Assembly (NCBI GenBank): GCA_002774185.1
Contig: PEZG01000042.1
Coordinates: 1-12,621 of the forward strand
Source of the DNA: Candidatus Roizmanbacteria bacterium CG09_land_8_20_14_0_10_41_9
Lineage (GTDB): Bacteria; Patescibacteriota; Microgenomatia; UBA1406; GWC2-37-13
Direction: 5' to 3'
DNA length: 12,621 nt
Shown here: positions 6,728 through 12,621 of the stretch, piece by piece
How the letters are laid out: each line of letters begins with the position of its first letter
Numbering within the stretch: the first letter of the stretch is position 1
Made by a program: the position numbers and the translations under genes
The notes under the pieces: model-generated
What the model was told of the DNA's origin: nothing
The model's input: the letters and a program-made list of their open reading frames with translations, nothing else
The model's database searches: none

Positions 6728-6739
6728 CATTTGTATTGT

Positions 6740-7627
6740 ATGAGGCGATACCTTACCCATGGACTTTTTTTTCTACTGGGTGCTACCCTATCGCTTGGCA
6801 TTTCGCATTTTTCTAATGCGCGCAGCGTATTGAATAATAAAAATTTATTCGCAAAACAGACCCCGGAGGTGATTGCTCCTTATTATGATCCTGAAGTATT
6901 TCTCAAACCCGAGGGTTTAACGAATTCTAGCTCGCGCAGCGCCAAACTAAAAATTCCGATCATCATGTACCACTATGTGGAACAGGTAAAAGATCACGGG
7001 GATTTCGTCCGAAAGAGTCTAAATATTAATCCCCATCTATTCGAACAACAGATTGTGAATTTAAAGGAACAGGGATACAGTGATTATTTCGTCAAGGATA
7101 TCCCTGACATTCTCGCGGGCGTTGTGAATTATGCCAGTAGTAGCGCGGTGTTGACATTTGACGACGGGTATGAGGATTTTTATACCGTTGTATTCCCTTT
7201 GTTAAAGAAATACAACATGAGGGCAACCGTGTACATAGCGTATAACTTCATCGGAAAAAAGGGATTTCTAACAGAGAACCAAATAAGGGAGCTTATTGAG
7301 AGTGACCTGGTTGAAATAGGATCGCACACGCTGGATCATGTTTCCTTGAAATCCGCACGTCCTGATGTAGCAAAAGAACAAATATTTGGGAGCAAGGAAA
7401 AACTTGAGGAGCGGTTCGGCATCAAGATTAAGACATTTGCCTATCCGTATGGATCGTTTGATGCCGCGGCGGAAAGACTCGTGAAGGAGGCGTCGTACTC
7501 TGCGGCAGTCTCGGTGATCCCGGGAAGTCTGCAATCCCAAGATAACCTGTTTTACCTGTCACGCATCCGTCCCGGACTCTTCACAGGTACTACGGTTGAT
7601 TCGGCACTGAAGGAATACGAGCATTAG
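6740..7627 (+). CDS. Membrane-anchored polysaccharide deacetylase (NodB fold)
   Basis: A 295-residue exported enzyme. An N-terminal signal-anchor (residues about 8-24) and a loose linker (25-68) precede the NodB domain. The family motifs are present: IIMYHYV (74-80), TFDDGYED (139-146, with D141/D142 as base and metal ligand), SHTLDH (195-200, with metal ligands H196 and H200) and YPYGSFD (235-241). Such enzymes remove acetyl groups from N-acetylglucosamine in peptidoglycan or surface polysaccharide, so it should act outside the cytoplasmic membrane. I chose the ATG at 6740 over a TTG at 6731, which falls at the expected transcription start. The last 38 bases overlap the 3' end of the convergent acyltransferase gene, and no terminator separates them. 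Confidence 0.92.
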   Translation: MRRYLTHGLFFLLGATLSLGISHFSNARSVLNNKNLFAKQTPEVIAPYYDPEVFLKPEGLTNSSSRSAKLKIPIIMYHYVEQVKDHGDFVRKSLNINPHLFEQQIVNLKEQGYSDYFVKDIPDILAGVVNYASSSAVLTFDDGYEDFYTVVFPLLKKYNMRATVYIAYNFIGKKGFLTENQIRELIESDLVEIGSHTLDHVSLKSARPDVAKEQIFGSKEKLEERFGIKIKTFAYPYGSFDAAAERLVKEASYSAAVSVIPGSLQSQDNLFYLSRIRPGLFTGTTVDSALKEYEH

Positions 7628-8402
7628 ACTCCAAGAATTCCCGGATTTGAGAAGCGTAGTATCCCCACTTGGTTTCGGGAAGGACGGATCCGATCCGAAC
7701 CATGATTTCCGCAATCACTTCCTCCTGGTCTTGTTTTTTGATTGGTTCCTCAAGAACGATGGGTTCAGCTATATGCAGGCGTGGTCCGGATCTGAGATTC
7801 ACATTATTCCTTTTGAATGGCCGATCATACGTTATTCCAATGGGGATAAGAATCCAAGGAGCAATTTGACGCATAAAAAAACCGATCCCAGGCTCGGCTT
7901 TTTGGAGGGCGGAATGTTCCTTTTCGCTTCGATGTCCTTCAGGTGCGATAAGCAAGGTAAAAGGACCATTTTCATGCATTTCATGCACCTTCCGGACAAA
8001 GCGTGAGTACGAGCGTTGCGCCTGTTCCTGGGTATATCCATACCGTGGATTCCCGACTTGATACGCTTGGATTATGCTCGCTTTTTCATACTGGAATACT
8101 GGTGCACCCAATACGTATGCCGTCGCAAACACGGGATTATTAAAAAACTTCGTGTGATACTCCGATGCCGGAACCAGAATTTGCCTTTGATTAGGGTCAA
8201 CGAGTTGCCTATATGCACTAAGGACTGCAACAGGATCACCATAAGCACTATGATTAAATGCTAATCCGATGTTAAAATCAGCGGGCATTGAGCGTACTAT
8301 GCCGAGGTAGTTGTGTGGATCTTTAACTGTCGGCGGCGGACGGAAACAGTGCTCAACGAAACAAACCATGTTTTCTCGAAAACTCTCTGTAAATCTACTC
8401 AT
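7590..8402 (-). CDS. PlsC-type 1-acyl-glycerol-3-phosphate acyltransferase family protein
   Basis: A 270-residue protein with the two main acyltransferase motifs. Motif I is NHSAYGDP (H51 and D56, the H-x4-D catalytic pair). Motif III is APEGHRSE (E155, G156; usually FPEGTRS, so T is replaced by H). Motif IV is weak, near PWILIPIGITYDRP. PlsC enzymes transfer an acyl chain to lysophosphatidate in the membrane; related members act on other glycerol or lipid substrates. There is no clear membrane helix. Candidate Phyla Radiation cells often lack full fatty-acid synthesis, so the acyl donor might be scavenged; that is inference. The gene starts nine bases after the femAB-like gene stop and is surely in one transcript with it. 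Confidence 0.82.
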   Translation of the reverse strand: MSRFTESFRENMVCFVEHCFRPPPTVKDPHNYLGIVRSMPADFNIGLAFNHSAYGDPVAVLSAYRQLVDPNQRQILVPASEYHTKFFNNPVFATAYVLGAPVFQYEKASIIQAYQVGNPRYGYTQEQAQRSYSRFVRKVHEMHENGPFTLLIAPEGHRSEKEHSALQKAEPGIGFFMRQIAPWILIPIGITYDRPFKRNNVNLRSGPRLHIAEPIVLEEPIKKQDQEEVIAEIMVRIGSVLPETKWGYYASQIREFLESNARIPSVPNQP

Positions 8403-8411
8403 AGTAAAGCC

Positions 8412-9440
8412 TCAAACCTTTCGTTTCCACCGGGTAAGGGTTTCGATCAGCCATGTGATCGCGTACGCTCCTGATACGGGCTTATCCATGGTAAACTGGT
8501 AATTGCTTTGGAATCCTCCAAATCCTTTCTTAAATAGGGTGAGACCTGCCCAGGGGTGACTCTGAGAATCGTTTGGTGCGATTCCCCAAAAGTTATAAAA
8601 CCGGCATCCTCGTTTTTTTGCTTCGCAAATCCCCTCCCACTGAAGTAGGTATGGAGCCGGAATCTTATCGTGGACGGAGGCACCTTGGTGATAGAATGCA
8701 GTGGAATCTGTGAAAATGATAAGAGCGGCTGCTTTAGTGGTCCTATCAACTTTCCCAAACAGGAAAAGGGCGCGACCTGTCTTTAAAAATTCCTCAAACT
8801 CGCATCTGATGTATTGGGCTGAAAACGGAGTGAATCGTTCGCGTGCCGCAGTTTTCCCATATATCTTCATAAAATCCTCAACGGCTTTGTTATCAGTCCG
8901 CTTCTCAATGACAACGCCGCTCTTTGTTGCTTTTCGAATGAGGTATCGTGTAGTTTTCCTCATGTCTGTCAGAAGTTCATCCTCGTTTTTATCCAGGGTA
9001 AGTCTCCACACATGCTCCGCGTGCATGTAAAGAGGCGCTTTCCTGAATCCGAGTTTCGCAAATACCTTTTGATGCTCTGGTGAATCCTCCAGCAGCGGCG
9101 ATATCCGTATAAATGAAAACCCCTCTTTTCTTGCAATCAATGTAAGATGTCTAGTGATTATTCTTAAATAATTTTGAACCTTGAATTTTGAACTTTGAAC
9201 TTGCATGATGGGTCCCTGCGGAACAAACAAAAAACTTCCCCGTTTTGCGCGTATTTTTATCACAAGGGCTATTGTAATTAGGTGTTTGTTTTCAAGTATC
9301 CCCAGACGAAGGACGTCGTATCCAAGACGCTTTTGGAACTCTCCCCATTCCCAGGATTGGAGGAACGTTGGGGAACCGTTTTTATTGAAGAAAGCTTCCC
9401 ATTTTGACCGCGAAGAAATATTTGTTATAATAAGCGCCAT
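8412..9440 (-). CDS. FemAB-family peptidyltransferase (peptidoglycan bridge type)
   Basis: A 342-residue protein of the FemABX family, two GNAT domains in tandem. Hallmarks are PTFLQSWEWGEFQKRLGYDV near the N-terminus and, in the second domain, AFYHQGASVHDKIPAPYLLQ and WEGICEAKKRGCRFYNFWGI. FemX/FemA/FemB use aminoacyl-tRNA to add residues to the stem peptide of lipid II at the membrane; relatives modify other polymers, so the substrate is inferred. An ATG at 9479 would add 13 residues, but a TATAAT lies at 9458-9453 between the two ATGs and the family normally starts close to this region, so I prefer 9440. Residues about 80-89 (QVQSSKFKVQ) are encoded by a tandem heptamer repeat and look inserted. 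The acyltransferase gene follows after nine bases. Confidence 0.9.
   Translation of the reverse strand: MALIITNISSRSKWEAFFNKNGSPTFLQSWEWGEFQKRLGYDVLRLGILENKHLITIALVIKIRAKRGSFLFVPQGPIMQVQSSKFKVQNYLRIITRHLTLIARKEGFSFIRISPLLEDSPEHQKVFAKLGFRKAPLYMHAEHVWRLTLDKNEDELLTDMRKTTRYLIRKATKSGVVIEKRTDNKAVEDFMKIYGKTAARERFTPFSAQYIRCEFEEFLKTGRALFLFGKVDRTTKAAALIIFTDSTAFYHQGASVHDKIPAPYLLQWEGICEAKKRGCRFYNFWGIAPNDSQSHPWAGLTLFKKGFGGFQSNYQFTMDKPVSGAYAITWLIETLTRWKRKV
9174..9201. repeat. Tandem heptamer array in the femAB-like gene (4 units)
   Basis: Four units, TTGAACC TTGAATT TTGAACT TTGAACT, in exact 7-base register. On the coding (minus) strand they read AGTTCAA AGTTCAA AATTCAA GGTTCAA and encode QVQSSKFKVQ. A looser unit, TTCTTAA, lies nearby at 9161-9167. 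Confidence 0.85.
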
Positions 9441-9452
9441 AGTACGCCATAT

Positions 9453-9460
9453 ATTATAAT
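9453..9460. promoter_or_regulatory. Self-complementary -10 box ATTATAAT, usable on both strands
   Basis: ATTATAAT is its own reverse complement, so it presents TATAAT to the plus strand (9455-9460) and to the minus strand (9458-9453). The minus copy ends 12 bases before the femAB-like ATG at 9440. The plus copy lies 19 bases before the ATG at 9480. No convincing -35 box is visible on either side. Confidence 0.4.
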
Positions 9461-9479
9461 CGATTTTTATCAAGTTCAT

Positions 9480-9749
9480 ATGAGGATTGCAGAAGCATTA
9501 CAACCTCCGGGATTCTACGACGGAGAAGGCCATAGAATTCCTGTACTTACACGGAAAATAACGCTGCCTCGACAGACGATGTTACCTCAAGAGTTGGGTA
9601 TTTATGCGGTTATCGCAGAGTGTCTGCGAGGTTTAGTGATTTTGGATGCTGCGGAGATGGTCAAAGCAGGGAAGGCCGTAGTTGAATCTTTCAGAGGATC
9701 CAATGGCAGAACAGAAGATCTTATTGTTGGAATAGTTGAATTACCCTAG
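9480..9749 (+). CDS. Small hypothetical protein, 89 residues
   Basis: I do not recognise this protein. It is the only plus-strand gene between two minus-strand operons and fills a 240-base gap that would otherwise be empty. The product looks globular and soluble: a strand-rich beginning (ALQPPGFYDGEGHRIPVLTR), a central helix (YAVIAECLRGLVILDAAEMV) and an ending rich in small residues (GSNGRTEDLIVGIVELP). The ATG at 9480 abuts an alternative femAB-like ATG on the other strand (CATATG). There is no Shine-Dalgarno sequence. The last 29 bases overlap the 3' end of the convergent DegT-type gene. Even base composition and lack of low-complexity runs favour a real gene, but homologues would be needed to be sure. 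Confidence 0.5.
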   Translation: MRIAEALQPPGFYDGEGHRIPVLTRKITLPRQTMLPQELGIYAVIAECLRGLVILDAAEMVKAGKAVVESFRGSNGRTEDLIVGIVELP

Positions 9750-10920
9750 CCCGTTCTTTTTTCGAAACATTTGTCGGAAGATTCAGAATCTGATTACATA
9801 CTTCTTCAGCTTTTTTACAACTTCCCGGGATATAGCCAGCCTTATTGAGATTAAATCCTTTTGGAGCAATAACCTGGTTGTACCAAACTCCGAGAAAGAT
9901 CTGTTTTTTTGCGACTTTTTTCACCATCTCGTCGCGGTTTTCCACTGCTACGGGAAATCGCAAAAGAGGAGCGCTTTGGGTATGAAAGAGATTCTTGAAA
10001 ATAACTCCTAATTTTTCCTCATATTCTTTTACGGATTCCCGTCTTTTTGTGGATATTTTTTGAAATTTGCCCAGCTGGTTTAGGAGGAGGATGGCGCACG
10101 CATTTGGCAATCCTCTATTCAACAGAGGGTCAAACTCTCCCCTCTTCTCTCTAATTGAAATTTCCGGAGTAATGAGCCCGATGGAAACGGAAATTTTATG
10201 GATGATTTTCCCTAATAAAAAAGGGTAGGTTTTTTTTATGAATACGGAAAGGGGTTTATAGAGAAGAATTTTAAAAATGAACGGAATCGGAGGGAGATCC
10301 ATGCTCGTCTGGAGCGACTTCAAAGATTTCATAAACGACTTATTCTTCGTGATGATTGCTCCGCCAAAAACCGAGGAAAGGGTTTTTGTTCGCCCGAACG
10401 AAAGGACTGCGGCGCCGTTTAAAGATGTTTTATTGGTGTCGGCGAATCCGTGAGCCAAATCTTCGATATAAAACATTTTGTTTTTTTTCGCCTCTTCCTG
10501 AATTTCTTTTAAAAATATCGGCTCCATCCCAAATGTCCTCTGGACGATGAGGACTTTGCTTTTATTGCTGAGTTTCTTTTTTAAGTCATCAAGATCCATA
10601 GAAAGCGTTTTTGATTCAACATCTACATATACGGGTTTCAAACCGAGAGCTAAGATGGGGAGTACTACGGCTTCACAGGTGAACGCTTGGACTAGGACTT
10701 CGCTTCCCTTCGGGAGATGGAGAGCCTGTAAAAGATTGTAAAGTGCAGACCTTCCGCTTAAGAAGAAAAATACTTCATGATCTGGGAAAAAAGACTTCAT
10801 TCTATTTTTTGCGCGTGTTAATTCTCTTCCCCGCCTCCATTTCCATGGTTGGAAAAGCGTTTTAAAAGATACAATCGCATCATCCATTTTTTCATTTGGG
10901 GCAAAGTCAGTGGAAATCAT
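9721..10920 (-). CDS. DegT/DnrJ/EryC1-family PLP-dependent aminotransferase
   Basis: A 399-residue fold-type I PLP enzyme. Visible marks are SGRSALYNLL (55-64, phosphate contact), the TCEAVVLPIL segment after residue 80, IEDLAHGFA (152-160, with D154 as pyridine-nitrogen aspartate and H157), and SFGRTKTLSSVFGGAI (174-189, with K179 as the expected Schiff-base lysine). The family transaminates nucleotide-linked keto sugars; some members are dehydratases. Substrate cannot be told from sequence. It starts three bases after the stop of the transglutaminase gene, so the two are coupled. Residues about 210-250 contain a hydrophobic patch (IPFIFKILLYKPLSVF) unusual for a soluble DegT enzyme, possibly a membrane-contact helix. 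Confidence 0.87.
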   Translation of the reverse strand: MISTDFAPNEKMDDAIVSFKTLFQPWKWRRGRELTRAKNRMKSFFPDHEVFFFLSGRSALYNLLQALHLPKGSEVLVQAFTCEAVVLPILALGLKPVYVDVESKTLSMDLDDLKKKLSNKSKVLIVQRTFGMEPIFLKEIQEEAKKNKMFYIEDLAHGFADTNKTSLNGAAVLSFGRTKTLSSVFGGAIITKNKSFMKSLKSLQTSMDLPPIPFIFKILLYKPLSVFIKKTYPFLLGKIIHKISVSIGLITPEISIREKRGEFDPLLNRGLPNACAILLLNQLGKFQKISTKRRESVKEYEEKLGVIFKNLFHTQSAPLLRFPVAVENRDEMVKKVAKKQIFLGVWYNQVIAPKGFNLNKAGYIPGSCKKAEEVCNQILNLPTNVSKKERARVIQLFQQ

Positions 10921-10923
10921 AGA

Positions 10924-11790
10924 CTATGTATGATAGATAGGATTTTGTAAAAGATCAAGTCGTATAGGCTTCCCTTTGTATTTTATCGTAAAGTCCTGAC
11001 CGTACGAAACAACCAATCGATCATCTGGGATATATCCAAACCCACCCTGGCGTTTTGTTTGACCCGTTCCCCTTCTCCATTCAAGGCTAGGGTCAAAGGG
11101 GAACCAAGACCCATCCGGCAGTAACGCTTCGGGCCAGGCATGCATTAAGAAGAATTTAGAATTTAGAATTAAGAATTTAGAATTAGATAGGATTCTTGAA
11201 ATTAAATCAGTATTAATGATGTAGCCGACGACTAGACGGGCAGGGATGCTTATAGATTGAAAAAGAGAGAGCATAAGGGTGGAAAAGCCTCCGCAATCGG
11301 TAGTTCTCTCCTCTATCGCCTGGCTGTATGGATATAACCCTTCAATAGGCTTCCCATATCTTAAATACTCCAATACAAAGTTGTTTACGTGATCAAAGAT
11401 AATTCTTAATTCTTGATTCTTAATTCTTAAATCTTTGACAATCTTTTTTATTCTCGGATCTGTTCCATTCACAAAGCGGTCGGGCGTTAATAGGAAATGG
11501 TATTTTTCAAGAAGTTCTTTTGTGTAATCCTGAACTCTAAAATTCGTATTCAAAAGGTTTTTCACAGTTTTTCCCTTGTGGTGGAAACGTAAAGATACAG
11601 AATCTTTGACGTCGTTTAATGTAAAGACGACTACTTGGTTCCCCCAGAGATTTTCTTTAATAATTTGGTGATTCTCCGGTCGGATATAAAGATGAGAAAT
11701 ATTCTGGTATTGATCTGTTTGAGGAAGAGAAAAAACAAGCACCTCTCCCCTCTTTTTCGGAAACATGAGTTTGATTTGCATAGATATCAT
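10924..11790 (-). CDS. Transglutaminase-like cysteine protease/transferase
   Basis: A 288-residue protein of the transglutaminase-core superfamily. The catalytic triad is visible: C166 in TTDCGGFSTL, H217 in LMHAWPEALL and D233 in WFPFDPSLEW, with the intervening IPARLVVGYI strand typical of the fold. A beta-rich N-terminal domain (residues 1-100) precedes it, as in bacterial transglutaminase-like proteins, which act as peptidases or amide-bond transferases. No signal peptide is clear. Two tandem heptamer arrays lie in the frame: residues 119-130 (KDLRIKNQELRI) and 202-213 (SNSKFLILNSKF); the second enlarges the loop between Cys and His. The ATG at 11790 overlaps the ZIP gene stop by four bases (ATGA), and an in-frame ATG three codons later is an alternative. 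Confidence 0.85.
   Translation of the reverse strand: MISMQIKLMFPKKRGEVLVFSLPQTDQYQNISHLYIRPENHQIIKENLWGNQVVVFTLNDVKDSVSLRFHHKGKTVKNLLNTNFRVQDYTKELLEKYHFLLTPDRFVNGTDPRIKKIVKDLRIKNQELRIIFDHVNNFVLEYLRYGKPIEGLYPYSQAIEERTTDCGGFSTLMLSLFQSISIPARLVVGYIINTDLISRILSNSKFLILNSKFFLMHAWPEALLPDGSWFPFDPSLEWRRGTGQTKRQGGFGYIPDDRLVVSYGQDFTIKYKGKPIRLDLLQNPIYHT
11152..11186. repeat. Tandem heptamer array A in the transglutaminase gene (5 units)
   Basis: Five units in exact register: GAATTTA GAATTTA GAATTAA GAATTTA GAATTAG. On the coding (minus) strand the unit is TTCTAAA or TTCTTAA. It encodes residues 202-213, between the catalytic Cys and His. Confidence 0.88.
11393..11438. repeat. Tandem heptamer array B (5 units), with flanking inverted repeat
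   Basis: Five units in exact register at 11401-11435: AATTCTT AATTCTT GATTCTT AATTCTT AAATCTT. The same heptamer as array A, in opposite orientation. The array is bounded by an 8-bp inverted repeat, TCAAAGAT (11393-11400) and ATCTTTGA (11431-11438). It encodes residues 119-130. Confidence 0.88.
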
Positions 11791-12539
11791 TCAAGGGATA
11801 GTAAAGAAAACATGATGAGAATTCCGGCGATAAAGGATACGAACTGGATCATATTTTTTTTCGTTTCCGTTTCCTTATGGAGCTCAGGGATAAGGTCGGA
11901 CCCTGCAATGTAGATAAAGCTGCCGGCGGCAAACGGAAGGAGGAATAAATCGAGGTTTTTTATAATCGAACCAAGAAAAAGAGCCGTACCTGTGCCCAAT
12001 ACCGCGGTTAAAGCGGTTAGGAAGTTGAAAAATATTGCTTTCCTGCGGGTAAAACCACCGTGGAGAAGTACGGCAAAGTCCCCAATTTCCTGCGGGATCT
12101 CGTGCAGGACGATCGCAACCGTGGTTGCGATGCCGATCGGAATACTGGTAAGATAGGTTGCTCCGATGATGAGTCCGTCAATAAAATTATGGACAGAATC
12201 TCCGAATAAGTTCATATAAACAAACCGATGGACATGGGTTTCCGTGATGGGTAAATGGCAGTGCCTCCAGCAGACGACTTTTTCGATCAGGAACGAAATC
12301 GCGATTCCGCAAAGAACGGAAAGGCCCACCGGAAGGGATAATCCCCCTGCTTTCTCCGTTACCTCAGGCAACAGATGGATGAATGCATCCCCAAACAGAG
12401 CTCCTGCGGAAAAACTGACAAAATAAATAAGGATATCCTTGAGGCGTTCCTTCTTAAAGGGTAAGGAAACTACTCCGATAATAGAGGTGAAACTCACCAG
12501 AAATACGCTGATTAATGCATATGTCCATGGGGTAACCAT
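11787..12539 (-). CDS. ZIP-family metal transporter
   Basis: A 250-residue integral membrane protein with about eight helices. Signatures of the ZIP (SLC39) family are present: FSAGALFGDAFIHLLPE (43-59) in helix 2, GDSVHNFIDGLIIGA (113-127) with metal ligands H117, N118 and D121, and HEIPQEIGDFAVLL (146-159) with H146, E147 and E151. AAGSFIYIAGSDLIPELH (204-221) completes the fold. A His-rich cytoplasmic loop (HCHLPITETHVHR, 93-105) lies between helices 3 and 4, as in other ZIPs. It should move Zn2+ or another divalent metal into the cytoplasm. A weak -10 (TACAAT) precedes the ATG, and the stop overlaps the next gene by four bases. Confidence 0.92.
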   Translation of the reverse strand: MVTPWTYALISVFLVSFTSIIGVVSLPFKKERLKDILIYFVSFSAGALFGDAFIHLLPEVTEKAGGLSLPVGLSVLCGIAISFLIEKVVCWRHCHLPITETHVHRFVYMNLFGDSVHNFIDGLIIGATYLTSIPIGIATTVAIVLHEIPQEIGDFAVLLHGGFTRRKAIFFNFLTALTAVLGTGTALFLGSIIKNLDLFLLPFAAGSFIYIAGSDLIPELHKETETKKNMIQFVSFIAGILIMFSLLSLE

Positions 12540-12549
12540 ATTTGTTTTC

Positions 12550-12621
12550 TTATTGTACCAGACCCAGCTCTTTTTTTATAAAGGACAACCCCCGATCAAA
12601 AGCAGTTTGCCAACCTCCCGT
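12550..12621 (-). CDS. C-terminal end of an unknown gene, cut by the window edge
   Basis: The minus strand stays open from the window edge to a TAA at 12552-12550 and encodes 23 residues, beginning TGGWQTAFDRGLSFIKKELG and ending LVQ. The amphipathic helix-like ending is typical of a real C-terminus. It ends ten bases before the ZIP start and is probably in the same operon. The fragment is too short to name a family. Confidence 0.55.
   Translation of the reverse strand, partial: TGGWQTAFDRGLSFIKKELGLVQ
12552..12557 (-). promoter_or_regulatory. Possible -10 box of the ZIP operon
   Basis: TACAAT on the minus strand ends 12 bases before the ZIP ATG, the same distance seen at the other starts. 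It overlaps the end of the upstream gene, and no -35 box is clear, so it may only be codons of that gene. Confidence 0.25.

Larger units (their letters stand above)
5690..6739. other. About 1 kb without a credible gene, rich in inverted repeats
   Basis: No reading frame of convincing length or composition exists here on either strand. The stretch holds a 31-bp palindrome (5754-5784), a 12-bp palindrome GATAAATTTATC (5813-5824), GAGGC/GCCTC motif copies in both orientations (5861, 6027, 6103, 6189), at least four local hairpins (6117-6148, 6201-6236, 6369-6382, 6450-6477), a perfect DnaA-box sequence (5918-5926) and a 58-base AT tract (6508-6565). The end carries the deacetylase promoter. In a genome where genes otherwise overlap, so long a gap suggests a functional RNA, a replication or segregation site, or the remnant of a mobile element. 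I saw no signature of RNase P RNA, tmRNA, SRP RNA or a tRNA. Confidence 0.6.

Noticed and set aside
5690..6739. RNase P RNA, tmRNA, SRP RNA, tRNA or CRISPR array in the gap
   Set aside because: None of the conserved core sequences, cloverleaf or regular repeat-spacer pattern could be found by eye; the repeated motifs are unevenly spaced and in both orientations.
7647..8006. 119-residue plus-strand ORF opposite the acyltransferase gene
   Set aside because: A shadow of the well-supported PlsC-type gene on the other strand, with no family features.
8701..9030. 109-residue plus-strand ORF opposite the femAB-like gene
   Set aside because: Antisense shadow of a clear FemAB-family gene.
9441..9479. 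ATG at 9479 as start of the femAB-like gene
   Set aside because: A -10 box lies between it and the ATG at 9440, and family members normally begin near the latter; not excluded.

Overview
The window most likely comes from a member of the Candidate Phyla Radiation (Patescibacteria, Parcubacteria-like). This is inferred from several traits. Genes are compact and often overlap. Gene starts lack Shine-Dalgarno sequences, and several good -10 boxes lie only 7-12 bases before the ATG, so transcripts are leaderless or nearly so. The gene types are ones commonly met in such genomes: a short TraR/DksA zinc-finger protein, a KefB/TrkA-N antiporter, YebC, FemAB, a DegT-type aminotransferase, a transglutaminase and many orphan membrane proteins. 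TGA is used as a stop (yebC, ZIP gene), which argues against the Gracilibacteria/SR1 code. There are no rRNA or tRNA genes and no recognisable transposase or phage gene.

Layout. Positions 32-3232 (+): a DksA-like zinc-finger protein, a KefB-type antiporter, an anchored LytR_C/degenerate-LCP-like protein and a 58-residue membrane ORF. Positions 3208-4002 (-): a TPR protein with a HIRAN-like middle and an acidic tail. Its 3' end overlaps the small ORF, so that a Ser tail on one strand lies opposite a Glu/Asp tail on the other. Positions 4003-4157: a divergent intergenic region packed with inverted repeats. Positions 4158-5689 (+): yebC, overlapping by 4 bases a multi-pass membrane protein.

Positions 5690-6739: about 1 kb without a credible gene. 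It is rich in inverted repeats and repeated GAGGC/GCCTC motifs, with a 31-bp near-perfect palindrome, several hairpins, a perfect DnaA-box match and a 58-base AT tract. It is a candidate structured RNA or cis-acting locus and the most unexplained part of the window.

Positions 6740-7627 (+): a membrane-anchored polysaccharide deacetylase, convergent with and overlapping 7590-9440 (-), a FemAB-type transferase followed by a PlsC-type acyltransferase. Positions 9480-9749 (+): a lone small ORF. Positions 9721-12621 (-): a tight operon of an unknown gene (C-terminal end only), a ZIP metal transporter, a transglutaminase-like protease and a DegT-type PLP enzyme, with gaps of -4 to 10 bases. Deacetylase, FemAB, PlsC, transglutaminase and the LCP-like protein together suggest a cell-envelope neighbourhood.

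The clearest oddity inside coding sequence is a family of in-frame tandem heptamer arrays (consensus about TTCWWAR). One lies in femAB and two, in opposite orientation, in the transglutaminase gene, where they flank the catalytic cysteine. They add peptides such as SSKFKVQ, NSKFLILNSKF and LRIKNQELRI to conserved proteins.
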